From NCBI GenBank assembly GCA_030600725.1, contig JAUVLN010000048.1, forward strand, positions 1-10,038: 10,038 nt of DNA, in the 5' to 3' direction. The notes beneath the pieces are model-generated. The model was not told the origin of the DNA, made no database searches, and was given only the letters and a program-made list of their open reading frames with translations. This DNA is from Thermoplasmatota archaeon. Its GTDB lineage: Archaea > Thermoplasmatota > Penumbrarchaeia > Penumbrarchaeales > Penumbrarchaeaceae. The first letter of the stretch is position 1. Every line of letters starts with the position of its first letter. Of this stretch, positions 6,366 through 10,038 are shown in pieces. Made by a program: the position numbers and the translations under genes.

Positions 6366-7517
6366 ATGGGCGCTGATAGGAAGAACAATATACCAACACC
6401 GACGAGGGTCGAGGTCCTCAGGCTGGGCCACAGGCCGGACAGGGATAAGAGGATCACCACACATGTTGCGTTGGTATCCAGGGCCTTCGGGGCCTCGGGG
6501 ATCCACGTGGATACGAAGGATCCCAAACTGGAGCGGACCATCGATAGGGTCAACGGTCAGTTCGGCGGTGATTTCACAATTGAGACCGGTACCTCTCCTC
6601 GATCCGTCATGAACAATTTCGGTGGTACGATAGTCCATCTTACCATGTACGGAGAAGAGGTGGATAACGTTATCAGGGATATCCCCGGGGGAGAGGACCT
6701 TCTTATCATCGTCGGATCGGAGAAGGTGCCCAGGGAGGTATTCGACCTGGCGCACTTCAACGTTAGCGTATCCAATCAACCTCACTCCGAGGTATCGGCC
6801 CTTGCGATCTTCCTTGATAGGTATTTCGATGGGAGACAGCTGTACATGGATTTTCCCGGGGGGGAGATCAACATCCTACCGGACGGTAGAGGCAAGACGG
6901 TGAAACAGGGCGATGATATCGTTACGGTACGCAAAAGGAAGGGGCTTTTCGAGCGGAGGTGGGGCGAGGTACCCGATCCCGACGAGTGTTTGGAGATACT
7001 GGCATCCGCAGGCTGCTCAAGCATCGTGATCAAACACTCCAGAGCGGTGTATGACCTGGGCATGGACATGGTTCACCGCTCATTGGAGGTGGCTGGTCCT
7101 TCAGTACACGGAATGGATATCGCCAGGCTTTCGGCAGGTTTGCTCCTGCACGATCTGGGAAGGTCGAGAACGCACTCGATCAGGCATACGGTCATCGGCG
7201 CCCAACTCGCCGAGGGGATCGGCCTTCATCCGGACATCGTCGCGATGATCAGGAACCATGTGGGGGGTGGTCTGCCCGCGGCCGAGGCTGTTGAGCTGGG
7301 GCTGCCCGATATGGACCTGATCCCGCTCACCTGGGAGGAGAAGCTCGTATCCCACGCGGATACGCTTGTGGGCAACCTCAGGCGAAGGTCCCTCGGCAAG
7401 GCCGTGGAGAGACTTGAGGAGAAAGGGGCCGAAAAAGGTGTAGATAGGATCCTCGCCCTCCATGCCGAGCTGGAGGGCCATCTATCCATCGATATCGATC
7501 CTCTGGTCGATGGCTGA
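6366..7517 (+). CDS. tRNA (cytidine(56)-2'-O)-methyltransferase fused to HD hydrolase domain
   Basis: 383 residues in two domains. Residues about 13-180 match the archaeal Trm56 SPOUT family: VEVLRLGHRPDRDKRITTHV at the start and, in the knotted SAM-binding part, LLIIVGSEKVPREVFDLAHFNVSVSNQPHSEVSALAI (about 112-148) and MDFPGGEINILP (161-172). The family methylates the 2'-OH of C56 in the T-loop of tRNA. Residues about 204-383 form an HD domain with H224, the HD pair H262-D263 in LLLHDLGR, H274, H298 in RNHVGGG and D332 in SHADTL, so the metal site appears intact; it resembles the TIGR00295 family. Trm56 in most euryarchaea is a stand-alone protein of roughly 170-200 residues, so this is a genuine fusion; I recall the same fusion in Thermoplasma relatives. 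The HD substrate is unknown. The next gene, 62 bases on, appears to have its own promoter. Confidence 0.92.
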   Translation: MGADRKNNIPTPTRVEVLRLGHRPDRDKRITTHVALVSRAFGASGIHVDTKDPKLERTIDRVNGQFGGDFTIETGTSPRSVMNNFGGTIVHLTMYGEEVDNVIRDIPGGEDLLIIVGSEKVPREVFDLAHFNVSVSNQPHSEVSALAIFLDRYFDGRQLYMDFPGGEINILPDGRGKTVKQGDDIVTVRKRKGLFERRWGEVPDPDECLEILASAGCSSIVIKHSRAVYDLGMDMVHRSLEVAGPSVHGMDIARLSAGLLLHDLGRSRTHSIRHTVIGAQLAEGIGLHPDIVAMIRNHVGGGLPAAEAVELGLPDMDLIPLTWEEKLVSHADTLVGNLRRRSLGKAVERLEEKGAEKGVDRILALHAELEGHLSIDIDPLVDG

Positions 7518-7533
7518 TATCCTCACATCGAAT

Positions 7534-7547
7534 GAAAACCTATTAAC
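7534..7547 (+). promoter_or_regulatory. Possible promoter of the C25-like peptidase gene
   Basis: GAAAACCTATTAAC between the two genes resembles an A-rich BRE followed by a weak TATA box. Initiation would fall near 7568, giving a leader of about 10-20 bases. The match to consensus is modest. Confidence 0.3.
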
Positions 7548-7579
7548 CTCAAATCCCGCATACGGCATCACCTCAAAGG

Positions 7580-9511
7580 GTGGATCGGTTGAAAAGAAAA
7601 TACGTCATACCACTTGTTATCGTGGCGATAATACTGGGTACCGGCTTTATTCATCTCCTTCTCCGTTTCGATCGGGAGACCGCATCGGAGTACCCCACCC
7701 AGGAATGGATGGACCGCATCAACGAGGCCGTATCCGTAAGGACCGGGTTCGTCAAGGAGAGGGTCATCGTCCTCGACAGCAGCGATGAGGAGGCGCCGGA
7801 GACCTCGGTAGCCGCGAGTGCTGCAACCGTTTTCCGCATTGGACCCGTCATGCATTACAATCCCCTTCTGATAACCGATATCAGATCGGACCCATACTCC
7901 AGGTACCTCTCCCTGACAGATAGATCGACGGAGATGATCGACGGAGACGACGCATCGGCATCGTCGATCGACCTGGCCAGGAAATGCTGGAGCCGTTCCG
8001 ATCTCATCATGATCTATTCGAACTATACCGCAGGCCTGAACGGCGTTCCGCTCGCGTCGTATTTCAATATCCCGATGATCTTCTCCCGAACCATGGATAA
8101 GGAACTGAAGGGCCTGATGGATGACCTGGAATGCAGGTATGCCATCGTCCTCGAGGATGCCCCAAAGCCCTCCGTCCCATCCATGAGGCTGCTGATGGAG
8201 GATATCGTGGACATAAACGCGTTCTTCTGCTGGGCTCTTTCGGTCAACGGGGACCGGACCGATTATATCCTCCTCACCAACCCCGCCGACGTGGATAACG
8301 TCTGGGGCGCCCCCGGCCATCTCCCCATTGGATCGGCATCCCTGGTTGCCGGTCAGGTCGCCGCCTACAGGAAGGCGGTCGTGGGATTCGTGGACGGGTA
8401 CGATCGGTCCGAGCTCGGATCGGAGGTGGATGACCTTGAGAACTACAACCAGATGGGGGCCAGCGTGGAGGTGGCCAACGGATACGCCTCATCGGCAAAG
8501 GACGAGATCCACCGCCTTATCGGCTGCATGGACCGGTACGGACCAATGACCCCCAGGTTCGTGGGTCTGGTGGGGGACCCGATCGGAATACCATTCCATT
8601 ACGAGTACTTCGATCCCGGGTCCAACGGACCATATTTCTCAAACACGAACCACATCGCATCCGATTACTACTATGGCGATATCGAGGGTGATGAGAGGCA
8701 GGATATCGCTGTGGGCCGTTTCATGGGCCAGTCATTGACGGACATATCGCTGCTGGCGGTGAGATCCCTGGGATCGGAGGAGTACAACAACCTGAACTTC
8801 GAGAGGGGAGAGGACATCGCACAGAGGTTCTATGACACGCTTTCCCCCGACTGGAAGGAGAATGCCGGAGTGTTCGTTGGAACCTCCAAACCATTCCCCC
8901 TTCCCGGGGCGTTAAAGCATATGAAGAAGTACCACTACGACGTGCTGGGTTCCTCCGGGATGTTCGTGACCTCGGAGGAATCGATGCTCCTCAACGATAT
9001 AACCGCGGATATGGTAATGGACCAGATGAACTACCTCATGTACTGTGGACACGGCGTCCACTATGCGTGGTACTCCAACAGGGTTGACCACATAGATGCC
9101 ACATTCGTCTCCAACCAGAAGCTTAAACCGGGGTTCACGGCCGTCATGGCATGCCTCACGGGGCGGACGGATAACATGGAGAACGGACTTGACGAGATGG
9201 TGTCCATGTCCTTCCTTCACGCCGGCCTCAACGCCTATCTCGGGTCCACCAGGTTGGCCTACGGACTCTTCAAGGTGGGCGACGGGGAGCAGGGCCTCCT
9301 CCTGGATACCGGGGCACTTTATCTGGTGGATAAGATCACTGAACACTTCAGCGAGGAGGCCATGCCCGTCGGTGAGCTCCTGATGGTCGCCAGGAACGAG
9401 ATGATAGATAAATGGGGGATCGACGAGAACGATCAATACGGGCTCGAATCAAAGGTGGCGATGTGGGAGTACGTATGCTACGGCGACCCTGCCTGGACCC
9501 CTGCTAGATGA
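7580..9511 (+). CDS. Membrane-anchored C25 (gingipain-like) cysteine peptidase
   Basis: 643 residues from the GTG at 7580. A TTG at 7589, preceded by GGTGGATC, would give MKRKYVIPLV and is a real alternative. Residues about 8-28 are a single hydrophobic segment after basic residues, so this is a signal anchor or signal peptide and the body is outside the cell. Residues about 130-200 (SDLIMIYSNYTAGLNGVPLASYFNIPMIFSR) recall cell-wall-binding repeat 2. The catalytic half has C25 landmarks: DYYYGDIEGDERQDIAVGR (362-380), the dyad His in YCGHG (H491), the nucleophile Cys in MACLTG (C525, 34 residues later, close to the gingipain spacing) and a closing YGDPAWTP. The dyad is intact, so activity is expected. 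No C-terminal sorting domain or second membrane helix is seen. The assignment rests on motifs, not a search. It stands alone between housekeeping genes. Confidence 0.8.
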   Translation: MDRLKRKYVIPLVIVAIILGTGFIHLLLRFDRETASEYPTQEWMDRINEAVSVRTGFVKERVIVLDSSDEEAPETSVAASAATVFRIGPVMHYNPLLITDIRSDPYSRYLSLTDRSTEMIDGDDASASSIDLARKCWSRSDLIMIYSNYTAGLNGVPLASYFNIPMIFSRTMDKELKGLMDDLECRYAIVLEDAPKPSVPSMRLLMEDIVDINAFFCWALSVNGDRTDYILLTNPADVDNVWGAPGHLPIGSASLVAGQVAAYRKAVVGFVDGYDRSELGSEVDDLENYNQMGASVEVANGYASSAKDEIHRLIGCMDRYGPMTPRFVGLVGDPIGIPFHYEYFDPGSNGPYFSNTNHIASDYYYGDIEGDERQDIAVGRFMGQSLTDISLLAVRSLGSEEYNNLNFERGEDIAQRFYDTLSPDWKENAGVFVGTSKPFPLPGALKHMKKYHYDVLGSSGMFVTSEESMLLNDITADMVMDQMNYLMYCGHGVHYAWYSNRVDHIDATFVSNQKLKPGFTAVMACLTGRTDNMENGLDEMVSMSFLHAGLNAYLGSTRLAYGLFKVGDGEQGLLLDTGALYLVDKITEHFSEEAMPVGELLMVARNEMIDKWGIDENDQYGLESKVAMWEYVCYGDPAWTPAR

Positions 9512-9522
9512 AGGGAACAGTT

Positions 9523-9548
9523 ACCCGGTTCATCGCTTATCCCCGGGT
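9523..9548 (+). terminator. Inverted repeat after the peptidase gene
   Basis: ACCCGG (9523-9528) pairs with CCGGGT (9543-9548) across 14 bases, starting 11 bases after the stop codon. There is no T-run, so it is at best a weak transcription or processing signal. Confidence 0.25.
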
Positions 9549-9575
9549 TATCGGATCCGTCCACTCGTATCACAT

Positions 9576-9588
9576 AAAGCTTATTATC
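9576..9588 (+). promoter_or_regulatory. TATA region of the four-cysteine small protein gene
   Basis: AAAGCTTATTATC in the 107-base gap has a purine-rich BRE-like left side and an AT core centred near 9584. Initiation would fall near 9609, leaving about ten bases before the ATG at 9619, again close to leaderless. Confidence 0.45.
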
Positions 9589-9592
9589 AATT

Positions 9593-9609
9593 GGTGACTT
9601 TAGGTCACC
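9593..9609. promoter_or_regulatory. Palindrome between TATA and start (candidate operator)
   Basis: GGTGAC (9593-9598) and GTCACC (9604-9609) form a perfect six-base inverted repeat around TTTAG. It lies between the TATA core and the predicted start site, where a bound repressor would block polymerase. As RNA it would fold a six-pair hairpin just before the ATG, but little of it would be transcribed if the start is near 9609. Confidence 0.5.
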
Positions 9610-9618
9610 GGGACCATC

Positions 9619-9804
9619 ATGACTCAGAGCAAGGAAACCATCCGAAAGGAGAAATCAAGGATAAACCACCTGCTGGACCAGGAGAACCGCATCTGCGCAA
9701 AATGCAAGGACAAGAAGATCACAGGCTGCAACGGGTGCTTCCATCTCAAGAGAAAGGAGAAACTTCAGATACAGAAGGATGCTATCGTCGAGTTGATGAA
9801 ATGA
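9619..9804 (+). CDS. Small four-cysteine (zinc-finger-like) protein
   Basis: 61 residues. Two CxxC pairs, CAKC (26-29) and CNGC (37-40), with H42 close by, make a compact zinc-knuckle pattern flanked by Lys/Arg-rich helices (residues 1-20 and 43-61). Twenty of the 61 residues are Lys or Arg, so RNA or DNA binding is plausible. There is no signal or membrane segment. The ATG lies about ten bases after the predicted transcription start, and no good Shine-Dalgarno is present. The following glycyl-tRNA synthetase begins 42 bases after the stop, so the two may share a transcript. I do not recognise the family. Codon choice matches the neighbours, and the palindrome upstream supports this being a regulated gene. 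Confidence 0.7.
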   Translation: MTQSKETIRKEKSRINHLLDQENRICAKCKDKKITGCNGCFHLKRKEKLQIQKDAIVELMK

Positions 9805-9846
9805 TCAGGGTGCCGGGGCTTCCTGCGGGGAGTGTTCAAATTGCCA

Positions 9847-10038
9847 ATGGATGAGGATAGGAAGGATCTGGATGTCGGAGAGCTGTACTCCGTCTTGAAG
9901 AGAAGGGGATACTTCTGGCCCTCGTTCGAGATCTACGGTGGTGTGGCGGGATTCGTGGACCTTGGCCCTCTGGGGTCCCTGATCCGTGAGAATATAGAGA
10001 ACATCTGGAAGGATAAATTCCTGCTCGAGGAGGGTTTC
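9847..10038 (+). CDS. glyS: Glycyl-tRNA synthetase, archaeal/eukaryotic type (5' part only)
   Basis: 64 residues are visible before the window ends. The N-terminus (ELYSVLKRRGYFWPSFEIYG, then GVAGFVDLGPLGSLIRENI) is the highly conserved start of the class II alpha2 glycyl-tRNA synthetase, which charges tRNA(Gly) with glycine in the cytosol; GPLG belongs to motif 1 of the class II fold. I list the ATG at 9847. A TTG at 9841 would add Met-Pro and is better spaced (eight bases) from GGGGAG at 9827-9832, so it is a serious alternative. The gene follows the small four-cysteine protein after 42 bases, with no separate TATA box seen in that gap, so cotranscription is likely. Confidence 0.95.
   Translation, partial: MDEDRKDLDVGELYSVLKRRGYFWPSFEIYGGVAGFVDLGPLGSLIRENIENIWKDKFLLEEGF

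Noticed and set aside
7568..8320. 250-codon minus-strand frame opposite the peptidase gene
   Set aside because: The plus-strand frame has an anchor, catalytic motifs and a 643-codon length; the antisense frame shows no domain and no promoter.

Overview
The window looks like a chromosomal segment of a euryarchaeon, most likely from the Thermoplasmatota. The evidence is an archaeal DnaG primase, a LonB-like AAA+ ATPase, a tRNA(C56) 2'-O-methyltransferase (Trm56) fused to an HD domain (an arrangement I associate with Thermoplasma-type archaea), a eukaryote/archaea-type glycyl-tRNA synthetase start, TTTATATA-type promoters, and Shine-Dalgarno sites matching the GGAGGTGATC rule. The phylum call is inference. 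No mobile element, integrase, CRISPR array or tRNA gene was seen.

Left half (1-5426), minus strand: a compact row of four genes that reads as one operon in the order dnaG, a soluble protease-less Lon-like ATPase with a zinc ribbon, a long Pro/Glu/Lys-rich protein with a central coiled coil and a repetitive lysine-rich tail, and a second coiled-coil protein cut by the window edge. The gaps shrink from 41 bases to about 19 bases to a one-base stop/start overlap. The two coiled-coil proteins share motifs in the same order and look like diverged paralogues. ATPase plus coiled-coil partners next to dnaG is the least explained protein set here.

Middle (5427-5851): a 425-base divergent intergenic region, AT-rich on its right side. 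Its minus strand holds a near-consensus TATA box followed by about 155 bases that fold into a long multi-part terminal helix with inner hairpins and end at a run of five T. I read this as an undescribed structured RNA, either a free non-coding RNA or the regulatory leader of dnaG. The same region holds a nested inverted repeat and a plus-strand TATA box.

Right half (5852-10038), plus strand: a winged-helix regulator with a very short leader, Trm56-HD overlapping its ribosome-binding region, a membrane-anchored C25 (gingipain-like) cysteine peptidase, a 61-residue four-cysteine protein behind a promoter with a perfect palindrome, and the first 64 codons of glycyl-tRNA synthetase. The right side therefore mixes tRNA modification and charging with one cell-surface protease; the left side mixes DnaG with an AAA+/coiled-coil module.
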